A stretch of 64,000 nt of DNA from Chloroflexota bacterium. GTDB lineage: Bacteria; Chloroflexota; Anaerolineae; Anaerolineales; Villigracilaceae. A program made the translations under genes and the position numbers. The DNA is taken from assembly GCA_016234495.1 (NCBI GenBank), contig JACRBI010000008.1, positions 1 to 64,000 on the forward strand, given 5' to 3'. Below, piece after piece: positions 25,883-33,911 of the stretch (its first letter is position 1; each line of letters opens with the position of its first letter). A model generated the notes under the pieces. The model did not search any database. It was not told the DNA's origin and saw only the letters and a program-made list of their open reading frames with translations.

Positions 25883-26542
25883 ATGTTAGTCGGCGAAAGA
25901 ATGTCCCGCCCTGTTATTTCGATCACGAAAGAAATGCCCATTCATGACGCGCTGGCCTTGTTCAAAAAGGAAAAAATCCGCCGCGCGCCAGTCTTGAAGG
26001 ACGGAAAACTGATCGGTATCATCTCGGACAAGGATTTGTTGAACGCTTCCCCGTCACAGATTACAAGTTTGAGCGTCTGGGAGATGAATTACATGCTCAG
26101 CAAGATCACTGTCAGGGAAGTGATGACGCGCAAAGTGTTGACTGTTCAAGTGGATACTCCCATCGAGGAAGCCGCCCGCCTGATGGCAGATAACAAGATC
26201 GGCGGAATGCCGGTGATGAAAGCCGATAAAGTCGTCGGCGTGATCACTGAAACTGACTTGTTCAAAATCTTCCTTGAATTGATGGGCGCGCGCACGAAGG
26301 GAATCCGCGTGACGGCTCTAGCCGAGGATCATCCCGGTCAACTGGCAAAGATCACCAAAGCCATTGCAGATGCGGGCGGCAACTTCATTTCCTTCGGCCA
26401 ATTTGCGAGCGTAGCGAACGGATCGAGCGCAGGTGTAAAAACAGTCGTTGTCACCTTCAAAGTGGCAGAGATGAAATTGGATAGCGTCAAGAAGGCGCTG
26501 GCGAAGGTGGTGGTCAAATTGGTGGATGTGAGGGAGTGCTGA
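25883..26542 (+). CDS. CBS-pair and ACT domain protein
   Basis: A 219-aa soluble regulatory protein. Two CBS motifs are visible (about 5-62, 'IRRAPVLKDGKLIGIISDKD', and about 75-135, 'GGMPVMKADKVVGVITETD'), followed by an ACT domain (about 145-215, 'HPGQLAKITKAIADAGGNF'). CBS pairs bind adenine nucleotides or related ligands and ACT domains bind amino acids. It may thus sense energy and amino-acid status. It resembles AcuB-like proteins. It follows the ABC operon by 116 bases, has its own AGGAGG, and its 3' end overlaps the convergent allH gene by 29 bases. Confidence 0.85.
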   Translation: MLVGERMSRPVISITKEMPIHDALALFKKEKIRRAPVLKDGKLIGIISDKDLLNASPSQITSLSVWEMNYMLSKITVREVMTRKVLTVQVDTPIEEAARLMADNKIGGMPVMKADKVVGVITETDLFKIFLELMGARTKGIRVTALAEDHPGQLAKITKAIADAGGNFISFGQFASVANGSSAGVKTVVVTFKVAEMKLDSVKKALAKVVVKLVDVREC

Positions 26543-27410
26543 TAAGGCCCATCAACAACCCGCTGACTGCGTCCATGCCGGAGGTGTGACCAACCTGCAT
26601 GGCAGAATTAAGCAGCGCAAGCAGGCGCTCGGAATTTTCGCCGCAACAAATTGCTTCGGCTAGTTCCGACAATCGGCATGAAACCTGTCCCTGTGCGGCG
26701 TGGTAAAGGTAGGTGCGGCTGATGTCATTTGTCAGATGGGAGAGACTGTTGACCACATCGCCGAGATTTGAAATAAACCTGGCGCGCGCATCCTGATCCG
26801 CAACTGAGCACCACAACCCGGCCAGATACCCAACGAGAAGATCGTCACCGCTGGGAGTTAAGCCGCTGCCCAGCCCGATCAATGCGCGGATTGCGGAAAC
26901 ATCGGTCAAGTCAAGTCGCTGGGCTGCGTCAAAAAGTTTTCGCATGGCTTCGCCGGCTTTGCGCGGGACGCCTGCCACTCTGTCATCCAAACGAAATAAA
27001 TTCTGTGCGACGATTTCAGTGTTCAATTGCATCTGCTTCTGGTTGAGAATTTGCCAGACGCGCTGCCAGGAGGTTGATACTGCCGGGGTTGTCAGATCAG
27101 CTTGCAGGGCGGGAAGATCGCACTTCCAGCGTTTGGCATTCCTCAGCTCAATCATCAAAGAGCCGAGTTGCAAATTGCTATTCTGGCAGGTCGCTAATTC
27201 GCCTGCGTGGAAAATTTCAAAAGAGAAATCGTCGGGCACATCCACGCGAATCCCCTGTGGAAGATCGGCCTCGCTGGATGTGGTCAGCGTAAGCAGGCTG
27301 CGGTCGTTGTTCAAACGCAGATTCAAAACCGACCGAAATACGCTGTGAACGGCAGCATCGAAATTTGCGCGCGGAATTGCATAGCCAATCGAGATTGCTT
27401 TAAAGCGCAT
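26514..27410 (-). CDS. allH: AllH-like protein (DUF2877), oxamate carbamoyltransferase subunit
   Basis: A 298-aa protein of the DUF2877/YlbF family. Conserved 'ALIGLGSGLTPSGDDLLVGYLAG' region (about residues 190-210) and the C-terminal 'GHTSGMDAVSGLLMG' are diagnostic. In E. coli, FdrA, AllG (YlbE) and AllH (YlbF) act together as the oxamate carbamoyltransferase of allantoin breakdown. The start is set at the ATG after a hairpin; a longer frame to 27533 would overlap the upstream DUF35 gene. It is the last gene of the minus-strand catabolic cluster, apart from its partners FdrA and AllG by four genes. Confidence 0.8.
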   Translation of the reverse strand: MRFKAISIGYAIPRANFDAAVHSVFRSVLNLRLNNDRSLLTLTTSSEADLPQGIRVDVPDDFSFEIFHAGELATCQNSNLQLGSLMIELRNAKRWKCDLPALQADLTTPAVSTSWQRVWQILNQKQMQLNTEIVAQNLFRLDDRVAGVPRKAGEAMRKLFDAAQRLDLTDVSAIRALIGLGSGLTPSGDDLLVGYLAGLWCSVADQDARARFISNLGDVVNSLSHLTNDISRTYLYHAAQGQVSCRLSELAEAICCGENSERLLALLNSAMQVGHTSGMDAVSGLLMGLISTPSHPPI

Positions 27411-27421
27411 CAACTGATTCC

Positions 27422-27455
27422 AAAAAGGTGACAGCCAATTGACCGTCACCTTTTT
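27422..27455 (-). promoter_or_regulatory. Hairpin between DUF35 gene and allH
   Basis: AAAAAGGTGAC pairs perfectly with GTCACCTTTTT over 12 bases. It fills the 56-base gap in the operon. It could act as a partial terminator on the minus strand, lowering allH expression, or stabilise the upstream mRNA. Confidence 0.5.
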
Positions 27456-27466
27456 TTGATTTTCTT

Positions 27467-27823
27467 TTATTCCACTGGCTCGAACTTCAAACCGTAGACG
27501 TCTTCGCCGTACTGCACGCGGACTGGCTCCCAACTGGGAATCACGGTCATGCCTACTTTGAGCTGATCCACTGAATCGGCTTTGATCTGCCCCATGGCTT
27601 TGACGTGGTTTTCAAACTCAGCCACGCCGATGACGAGGAAGCGCTGGTCGAAGCCCCACGGTAAATTGAAGATGACCGTGTAGGTGAGCAGTTTGGCATT
27701 TCCCTCGGGTTTGATCTTGTCGAACTCGCGGTGCTTGCATCCGAGGCAGCGGTCGTGATAGGGATAGTGAATCCTGCCGCACTTTTTGCATTTGAAGGCT
27801 GTGATTGCGATTTCTTTTTTCAT
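27467..27823 (-). CDS. DUF35/OB-fold zinc-ribbon protein, partner of thiolase-fold protein
   Basis: A 118-aa protein with an N-terminal rubredoxin-like zinc ribbon (CKKCG at about 12-16 and CLGCKH at about 26-31) and a C-terminal OB fold (about 40-115). Such proteins bind thiolase-superfamily enzymes, either channelling acyl-CoA (archaeal thiolase/HMG-CoA synthase) or completing an aldolase (ChsH2 with Ltp2). The gene overlaps the thiolase-fold gene by 4 bases, so the two probably form a complex. Confidence 0.87.
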   Translation of the reverse strand: MKKEIAITAFKCKKCGRIHYPYHDRCLGCKHREFDKIKPEGNAKLLTYTVIFNLPWGFDQRFLVIGVAEFENHVKAMGQIKADSVDQLKVGMTVIPSWEPVRVQYGEDVYGLKFEPVE

Positions 27824-29010
27824 TGTTCTACCCTCTTTAATACGAACGCCAGAACGTTATTCCCAAAGCCGCCGAAGTTGACGGTCAACCCTGTTTGGGC
27901 ATTTTTCACCTGCCGATTCTTTGGCAGTTCATGGCGAAGCTGGAAGGTGATGTCAACGATTTGCGCCACACCCGTTGCGCCGACGGGATGCCCGCGCGCT
28001 TTCAGCCCGCCTGAAACATTGATCGGAATCTGACCCCCGAAGCGGGTCTTGCCGGCCGCCGCAGCCTTGCCGCCCTCTCCCTTTTTGAAGAAGCCGACAT
28101 GTTCGCTTTCGGCAATTTCCAAAATGGTGAAGGCATCGTGTAATTCAGCCACGCTGATGTCGGACGGTTTTAGTTTGGCGCGCTCGAAGGCTTGTTGAGT
28201 TGCGAGGGTGACGGCCTTCAAGTCGGTCGGGTCATCGCGCTCTTGCAGGGTGTGTGTGTCTGTGGCTTGACCAAAGCCGGCGATCAAAACCGGCGGCTTT
28301 GATAGTTTCTTTGCCATATCCAAAGGGCAAATGACAATCGCCGCCGCTCCATCACTGACCGGGCAGAGATCATACAAATGCAGCGGGTCAGCCGAAACGG
28401 GATTGTTCACGATGGCATGCGGGCTGTCGAATATGCCATCACGGTCAAGCGCCATCTCGACATGCGCGAATGGATTCAACGCGCCCATCTCCTGATTCTT
28501 CAAAGACACAGCCAGCAAGTGTTCGCGCGTCACGCCGTACTTTTCCATGTAGAGCCGCGTGAACATGCCCGCCATGCCGGGCAGGGTGATGCCGTACGGA
28601 TATTCCGCCTGCGGGTGAGTCATTGTGGCCACGAAATCGGTGGCGCGCCAGCCGGTCACCTCACGCATTTTCTCGCCGCCGACGACCAGCACGTAATCGT
28701 AGTAGCCAGATGCCACAGCCAGCAATCCGTTCTTGACGGCCGAGCCGCCCGAGGCGGGTCCGTTTTCGACTGTATCAGCAGCGGCGGGTAACAGGTTCAG
28801 GCGATCTGCCAGCGAACTGGCGATTGCTGACTGGCGCTGGAGCATCCCGGCGCCCATGTTGCCGACATAGACCGCATCCACTGATTTATCACCCAGACCC
28901 GCATCATCCATCGCCTTCAAAGAGGCAAAGGACAGCATATCCATTAATGTGTCTTCATCGCGCCGACCGAACGGGATCATGCCGGCGCCGATAACTGCTA
29001 CGTCTCTCAT
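27820..29010 (-). CDS. SCP2-type thiolase-fold protein lacking the nucleophilic Cys
   Basis: A 396-aa protein with the full thiolase fold: 'VIGAGMIPFGRRDEDTLMDM' N-terminus, 'ELHDAFTILEIAESEHVGF', and 'SGGLKARGHPVGATGVAQI' with the catalytic-region His. At the place where thiolases have the acyl-accepting Cys (E-A-A-C-A-S-G), this protein reads V-E-N-G-P-A-S-G-G, so Cys is replaced by Pro85. It therefore should not do normal Claisen chemistry. The Cys-less relative Ltp2 works as an aldolase with a DUF35 partner, which is also present here. Overlaps the DUF35 gene by 4 bases. Substrate unknown. Confidence 0.85.
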   Translation of the reverse strand: MRDVAVIGAGMIPFGRRDEDTLMDMLSFASLKAMDDAGLGDKSVDAVYVGNMGAGMLQRQSAIASSLADRLNLLPAAADTVENGPASGGSAVKNGLLAVASGYYDYVLVVGGEKMREVTGWRATDFVATMTHPQAEYPYGITLPGMAGMFTRLYMEKYGVTREHLLAVSLKNQEMGALNPFAHVEMALDRDGIFDSPHAIVNNPVSADPLHLYDLCPVSDGAAAIVICPLDMAKKLSKPPVLIAGFGQATDTHTLQERDDPTDLKAVTLATQQAFERAKLKPSDISVAELHDAFTILEIAESEHVGFFKKGEGGKAAAAGKTRFGGQIPINVSGGLKARGHPVGATGVAQIVDITFQLRHELPKNRQVKNAQTGLTVNFGGFGNNVLAFVLKRVEQ

Positions 29011-29014
29011 GGTG

Positions 29015-29704
29015 TCATCTCCCTTTTAGCCCGGCAATGCGTTCGCGGATCGTGTCGTCGTCGGCAAATTTGATTTCCAGCATGGCTTCGTCCATCAATT
29101 CCTGCGGAACGGGACGGTCGCCGACAACGAGGCGCGGTTTGGCTTTGAGATAAATTTCGCGCGTCAGCCGCCACGAATCGCCGCCCCCCAGTTCATGTGG
29201 AATTTTGGTTTCTTCCAATGGATATTCGACCATCCAGCGCCGGAAGCCGATCGGGCTTTCTGCAACGATCAAGACTTCATCCTGCCCCATGTAATCCATG
29301 TGATATTCCATCTTGGCGGCGAACAGGTGCGAGCCGATGCGCAGGCCGCGGTCAATCGCCAGGGTGTGATAGCTCATGCCGACCTTCTCATTCTCCAACC
29401 GCCCATTGACGATTCCCACCAGATAGCCATCCACCTGGCCCATCAGGCAGTATTCGCTTTTCACGCGGTAGCGATACCAGGCCAGCAGTTCCCCGTATAA
29501 GCGGGCGCTGACAATGTCGTAATAATCCCGCTCGATGAACAAGCAGGGATGCACCGATTTGAGGATGGCCGGCACATCCTCGCGGACAGCCTGCCGAATG
29601 ACCATTTTCTTGCCATTGGCTAGAACGATGACCTTCGGCGGGTAGGGCGGCATTGGGTATTGCATTGGCCTCAGGACGGCCTCGAGTTCCATGTCAACGG
29701 GCAT
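29015..29704 (-). CDS. GNAT-like acyltransferase domain protein
   Basis: A 229-aa protein with a GNAT-like core (about 35-170): 'MVIRQAVREDVPAILKSV', 'YLVGIVNGRLENEKVG', and 'LAIDRGLRIGSHLFAAKMEY', where the last resembles the acetyl-CoA loop without a clear Q/RxxGxG. The N-terminus is Pro-rich. It lies 4 bases upstream of the thiolase-fold gene, with AAGGAG before its ATG. It may transfer an acyl group in the same pathway, but its substrate is not inferable. Confidence 0.65.
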   Translation of the reverse strand: MPVDMELEAVLRPMQYPMPPYPPKVIVLANGKKMVIRQAVREDVPAILKSVHPCLFIERDYYDIVSARLYGELLAWYRYRVKSEYCLMGQVDGYLVGIVNGRLENEKVGMSYHTLAIDRGLRIGSHLFAAKMEYHMDYMGQDEVLIVAESPIGFRRWMVEYPLEETKIPHELGGGDSWRLTREIYLKAKPRLVVGDRPVPQELMDEAMLEIKFADDDTIRERIAGLKGR

Positions 29705-29732
29705 ATTGTTTTCTCCTTTGTTGGTTTATTGT

Positions 29733-29820
29733 ATGTCATTGCGAGGGTGCTCTCCCCGAAGCAATCCCGGTCTTTGCGAGGAGATTGCTTCGCTCGAAGT
29801 GCGCTTGCTCGCAATGACAT
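29733..29820. repeat. Two-level inverted repeat (TCATTGCGAG / GAAGCAATC family)
   Basis: Outer arms ATGTCATTGCGAG and CTCGCAATGACAT pair perfectly (13 bp). Inner GAAGCAATC and GATTGCTTC pair too. Fuller partner of the copy at 20810-20899. It lies inside the catabolic operon between the GNAT and cyclase genes. Confidence 0.8.
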
Positions 29821-29828
29821 GTAGCTAA

Positions 29829-30710
29829 TTAACTAAGATTCACCTTGCTCAACTTGTTGATGCTGTCCACGTGCGACGAGTCGAAAGCGTCGCCGAATTT
29901 CGTTTTCTGCATGGCGGCTTTCTTTGCTTGCATGGCTTCATACTCTGCGTCGTCTACGATCGCAACACAGCGCGAGATGCTTGACTCGCCGTCCACAAAA
30001 CGCCAGGGGAACATGCCGATCGTTGTGCGGCGATTAAGCAGCAGGTCAATCTCACCGCCGAGACATTCAGCGTGGATGATGCCGAAGGGGAACATCTCAA
30101 GGTGCATGAGCTGGTACTTGCTGTCGTCGAAGAAATCCGCCAGCGGCATCCCATGCTTCTTCTTGAAGACCTTTTCCGCCTGTCGGGCTTGACGCGGCAT
30201 CCAATCGCGGATGATGGTATTCATCGGATGGTCGGCGCTGCCGCAGTCCACGCCGATCCAGCGCAGTTTCTTGGCTTTTGCCCACTCGGCAAATTCACGG
30301 TCGGGACCAGGGTGCATGACCATGTAGCGGATTTCATTGGCGGTGGGCATATCCCAACCGAAATGATGGTAGCCGGTGTGGATGATGAGAATGTCACCCT
30401 CGCGGACTTCAACGCGATCCTCGACCATCTTGCTGGTGTACACATCGTAGTCGCCGCAGACATCGCTCAGGTCAACGACAGCGGCATCATGTACGAGAAA
30501 GTCCATTTCCAACGAGGCAATATCCTTGCCCGGGGTGTGGAAATGAATCTCACCATCCAGATGCGTGCCGAGATGGTTGGAGTGAGTCAGCACCTGCCCG
30601 TTCGCTCCGTTGGGCGCGAGACGTTTGAAATACTTTAGTTGCAATGGCTCATACGTCGGCCATGGGGGGGTGGCAACACCGAGAGGGATTGTCAGATCAA
30701 TGAATTTCAT
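29829..30710 (-). CDS. Cyclase-family metal-dependent hydrolase
   Basis: A 293-aa protein of the cyclase/kynurenine-formamidase-like family. The metal motif HxGTHxDxxxH is present as HLGTHLDGEIH (about residues 48-58). Further conserved 'VREGDILIIHTGYHHF' and 'IGVDCGSADHP' are seen. Members hydrolyse amide or ring C-N bonds (isatin hydrolase, kynurenine formamidase, and ureide-type hydrolases). Start set at MKFIDLTIPLG behind AGGAG. Its place between AllG and the thiolase pair suggests it opens or deformylates a nitrogen-containing intermediate. Confidence 0.82.
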   Translation of the reverse strand: MKFIDLTIPLGVATPPWPTYEPLQLKYFKRLAPNGANGQVLTHSNHLGTHLDGEIHFHTPGKDIASLEMDFLVHDAAVVDLSDVCGDYDVYTSKMVEDRVEVREGDILIIHTGYHHFGWDMPTANEIRYMVMHPGPDREFAEWAKAKKLRWIGVDCGSADHPMNTIIRDWMPRQARQAEKVFKKKHGMPLADFFDDSKYQLMHLEMFPFGIIHAECLGGEIDLLLNRRTTIGMFPWRFVDGESSISRCVAIVDDAEYEAMQAKKAAMQKTKFGDAFDSSHVDSINKLSKVNLS

Positions 30711-30746
30711 GGTTATGCTCCTATTTGGATTTGGTAAAAAACAATT

Positions 30747-30828
30747 AACCACAAAGGGTCACAAAGGGACACGAAGGAAAACCTTTTTACTTATTAACCT
30801 TTGTGACACTTCGTCTCCTTTGTGGTTT
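30747..30828. repeat. Dispersed self-complementary repeat (CCACAAAGG family)
   Basis: AACCACAAAGGGTCACAAAGG on the left pairs imperfectly with CCTTTGTGACACTTCGTCTCC and TTTGTGGTTT on the right, with a T/A-rich loop. It lies between the cyclase and allG genes. Confidence 0.65.
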
Positions 30829-30853
30829 TAAAAGATTTCTGCATTGTGGCTCC

Positions 30854-32251
30854 CTACATTTTTTGCAAAGCCTCAAAAGCATCTCTAAAACACTTCTCCG
30901 GAGCGCGCAGGATTCCCGCACCAACCATGCCGACACCGGGATCTTTATGGGCAATGCCGGTATTGATCTGCGGCAGGATGCCGGTCTCCATCACCTTGCG
31001 CACATCAATGCCAAGTGGCGTGCCGCGAAAGTTCAGCGCGGGGATGGTAAAGTTTTCATGTTCGCCAAAAGTGATCTCGTACATTTCGAGCGTGTTCTGC
31101 GTGGCCATTTGCGGAGTGCCGCCGACAAATTGGGTGATCGCGGGTGCGGCTGCCATGGCCATTCCGCCATACCCTGCAGTTTCGGTGATGGTGCTGTCGC
31201 CGATGTCGGGGTTGGCGTCCTTCTCCGTGAACTGCGGGAAATACAATCCCTGCACTTTGCCAGCAGGCGCGGTGAACCAACGCTCGGGCATGGAAGCGAG
31301 TCGGATTCCAAAATCAGTTCCGTTACGCGCCATCACCGTGACAATGGTACTGCCCTCAACTCCCTCCGCCGCTTCGAGCATGGCTTTGCCCGCAGGCATG
31401 GACAGGTTCAGGAAGAAATGATCGTTGCGGTCAATGAACTCGATCACCTTCGCCAGCACTTCATTATCTTTATTGGTTCGAGCCAATGCTGGGCCGATCG
31501 CGCGCAGGAATAATGACGTGGCGGCACGGTTGCGATTGTGGCATTCGTCGCCCATGTGCATGGCCTGAGCGATCAAACTCTTAATGTCAATTCCATTGGG
31601 CAGGGTTTGCAGTGCGCGATCCAGAGCGGGGTAAAGATCGGTCTCCATCCATTTCAGACGGGCGTACACTTCTGCCCCCATTCCGCCGTAGCGCAAAACT
31701 TTTCCAAGTCCCTCGTTCTGCGTGCAATAGGCGCGGCTGCCGAAGGTTTTATTTTCGAGGATGAATACCGGCATACTTGGTGAAACGACTCCCGCCATCG
31801 GACCAACCGCGTGATGATGATGACAGGGCGAAAATTCGATCGCGCCAGATTCAACCAAAGCAATCGCTTCTTTTTCATCCTGCGCCAGCCCCTCGTAAAT
31901 CAACGCGCCCATCACCGCGCCGCGCGTCGGCCCGCACATGCGATTCCATTCAATCGGCGGCCCCGCGTGCAGGATCATGCGATCGTGCATACCGGGGATG
32001 ACGTCCCGCGCGATTCCCATCCCAACCAAAACTGCCTGACCGCGCTTGATGCGACTCACCACTTCCTGATTCGCCGCATCCATGCCGACCCCGGACTTGG
32101 TTGCCCTCAATCGCGGAATCCCATCTTTGGGAGGCTGCCAATCAAGGTCAACCACCTTCACGCCCTGATCGCTGACAGATTTTGCCATGCCCGCCAGCCC
32201 AATATTTATGACCGTCAAATCTTTTCCGAAAACATCGTTGATCTTCGCCAC
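30854..32251 (-). CDS. allG: AllG-like protein (DUF1116), oxamate carbamoyltransferase subunit
   Basis: A 465-aa protein of the DUF1116/YlbE family. Typical blocks are 'GMIARDVIPGMHDRMILHAG'-like (here 'GIARDVIPGMHDRMILH'), 'CHHHHAVGPMAGVVSPSMP' and 'GDECHNRNRAATSLFLRAI'. It is thought to work with FdrA and AllH in carbamoyl transfer between oxamate/oxalurate and carbamoyl phosphate. The start is set at a GTG with GGAGG five bases upstream; this lies one base after the fdrA stop, and an upstream TTG at 32266 is less likely. No carbamate kinase gene is in the window. Confidence 0.85.
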   Translation of the reverse strand: MAKINDVFGKDLTVINIGLAGMAKSVSDQGVKVVDLDWQPPKDGIPRLRATKSGVGMDAANQEVVSRIKRGQAVLVGMGIARDVIPGMHDRMILHAGPPIEWNRMCGPTRGAVMGALIYEGLAQDEKEAIALVESGAIEFSPCHHHHAVGPMAGVVSPSMPVFILENKTFGSRAYCTQNEGLGKVLRYGGMGAEVYARLKWMETDLYPALDRALQTLPNGIDIKSLIAQAMHMGDECHNRNRAATSLFLRAIGPALARTNKDNEVLAKVIEFIDRNDHFFLNLSMPAGKAMLEAAEGVEGSTIVTVMARNGTDFGIRLASMPERWFTAPAGKVQGLYFPQFTEKDANPDIGDSTITETAGYGGMAMAAAPAITQFVGGTPQMATQNTLEMYEITFGEHENFTIPALNFRGTPLGIDVRKVMETGILPQINTGIAHKDPGVGMVGAGILRAPEKCFRDAFEALQKM

Positions 32252-32252
32252 A

Positions 32253-33812
32253 TCACCCTCCGACAATCAATCCGCTCAAACGCGCCGCGGCGGAGTTGCT
32301 GTTGAGCACGATCACGCCCGCCCGTTCCAAATTGGATGTGGTGCGGCTTAGACTCTGCGGATCATCTTCCGTCCCAGTTACGGATGCGATGACGAGAAGT
32401 TCTCGCTTCTGACTCTGCCCAAGACTGATCGCTTCTTCGATGGCACTTCCCAACTCTGATGCAGGGTCAGGGTGCGCTCCATAGCCAATGACCACATCCA
32501 GCATGATGACCGCCGTCTCAGGGTCGCGTGCCTCTTGAAGCAGACGGCGAATGCGAAGATCGTTGTCAATCATCGGGTGCGGACGACCCACTGTGAATTC
32601 TTCTTCGCCTAAGTCCACTGCTGTATGTTGATAACTTTTTGTTGAATCAAGCAAAGCAGATTCATTCGGCAGCGGCGCGTTGGAATATACCGGGCTGTCC
32701 AGTATATCCTTCCAAATGACCTGAGCCTCGTAACACAACGTGCCGCCGGAGAACAGTCCGCGCAGATAACGCTGATTGAGATTTAGTTTTTTCCTGAGTG
32801 TATTAGCCTGCTTTTTGAGGCAGGCATTTTCAGCTGCGAGGTAATTTTTTATTTCCCCGCTTTCAGAATTAACTACCTGCGCAGTAAGCAAAGCACATTC
32901 ATATAAAGTGCGGGCGGGAATTACGTTTGGAATCTTCGCCACCGAATCCATGTTGCCGCCGAGGAAGCAGATCACTGTCGGCTTGTCGCTGGCGGATACT
33001 TGCGCGAGGATGGCCTGCACAACTTCGTCAGCGGGTGGTTTGCTGATCAGGGTCAGCACAGCAGTCGTCGGGTCGAGTTGAAGCGCTTTGATCGCCTCCA
33101 GCATCATGATCCCGCCGACCTCTTTTTTCAAGTCGCGGCCTCCCGTTCCAATCCCCTGCGTGATGCCCACGCCGCGCCGCGCAAGCAATGTGCTGACTTC
33201 CTGCAAACCTGTGCCGGCTGCAGAGACGATTCCCACAGGTCCGGCGGGAAGCGCGTTTGCAAAACCAAGCGCGACATTGTTGAGGATGGTCGTGCCTGCG
33301 CCGGGGCCCATCAAAAGCAAGCCATGATCGCGGGCATATTTTTTTAGCGCGATTTCATCTTCGAGCGAGACGTTGTCGCTAAAGAGCAGGACGTGCAAGC
33401 CGTGGGTGAGGGCGTCCCAAGCCTCGTCGGTGGCGTAACGGCCAGCCACCGAAATGACCGCCACATTTGCATCCGCGTGTGAAGCAAGCGCGCCGCGGAT
33501 GGTCTTGGATTGAAACACGCCTGCTTCGCTCGATGTAGTTTTCTTTTTCAGCAGGCTGTCAACTTTTTGTAAAGCCGCGTCAGCGGATGACTCGCTCTCG
33601 GAACTGACTGCGATGACGAGGTCATTCGGGGTGGCGGATTTAACTTCATCGGTCAGCAAGCCTGCCTCGGCTAGGATGGATTTGTTCGCTTCGGTTGCCA
33701 TGACCACCGCCGCATCGCGCACTCCATCCAGTTTGGATAGTTCGCGGGCGGTCAGCATCAGGCTGACAGAGTCGTGATATTCGCTGGGTTTGATCAATGT
33801 TTTAGTAATCAT
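32253..33812 (-). CDS. fdrA: FdrA-like protein, oxamate carbamoyltransferase subunit
   Basis: A 519-aa protein related to succinyl-CoA synthetase alpha, the FdrA family. Seen: an N-terminal ligand domain (1-110), a CoA/nucleotide-binding-like domain with 'GPVGIVSAAGTGLQEVSTLL' (about 205-225) and 'TQGIGTGGRDLKKEVGGIMM', and a C-terminal domain with 'MLDVVIGYGAHPDPASEL'. Start at MITKTLIKPSEY; a longer frame is preceded by a repeat. It is adjacent to allG and follows the xanthine dehydrogenase-like operon by 99 bases. Known role: with AllG and AllH, oxamate carbamoyltransferase. Confidence 0.85.
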   Translation of the reverse strand: MITKTLIKPSEYHDSVSLMLTARELSKLDGVRDAAVVMATEANKSILAEAGLLTDEVKSATPNDLVIAVSSESESSADAALQKVDSLLKKKTTSSEAGVFQSKTIRGALASHADANVAVISVAGRYATDEAWDALTHGLHVLLFSDNVSLEDEIALKKYARDHGLLLMGPGAGTTILNNVALGFANALPAGPVGIVSAAGTGLQEVSTLLARRGVGITQGIGTGGRDLKKEVGGIMMLEAIKALQLDPTTAVLTLISKPPADEVVQAILAQVSASDKPTVICFLGGNMDSVAKIPNVIPARTLYECALLTAQVVNSESGEIKNYLAAENACLKKQANTLRKKLNLNQRYLRGLFSGGTLCYEAQVIWKDILDSPVYSNAPLPNESALLDSTKSYQHTAVDLGEEEFTVGRPHPMIDNDLRIRRLLQEARDPETAVIMLDVVIGYGAHPDPASELGSAIEEAISLGQSQKRELLVIASVTGTEDDPQSLSRTTSNLERAGVIVLNSNSAAARLSGLIVGG

Positions 33813-33830
33813 CTCAGATTCAATCTTTTC

Positions 33831-33893
33831 AAACACAAAGGACACGACGTACACGAAGGCAAAAGCAAGAAAGAGGTTTTCCTTCGTGGTTAA
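33831..33893. repeat. Dispersed self-complementary repeat (CACAAAGG family)
   Basis: AAACACAAAGGACACG and CACGAAGG pair imperfectly with CCTTCGTGGTT across an A-rich loop. It lies between the molybdoenzyme and fdrA genes. Confidence 0.55.
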
Positions 33894-33911
33894 TGGAATT
33901 TTTCAGTGAAG

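Noticed and set aside
27820-29010. Ordinary acetyl-CoA acetyltransferase
   Set aside because: The nucleophilic Cys position holds Pro85, so normal thiolase chemistry is unlikely.
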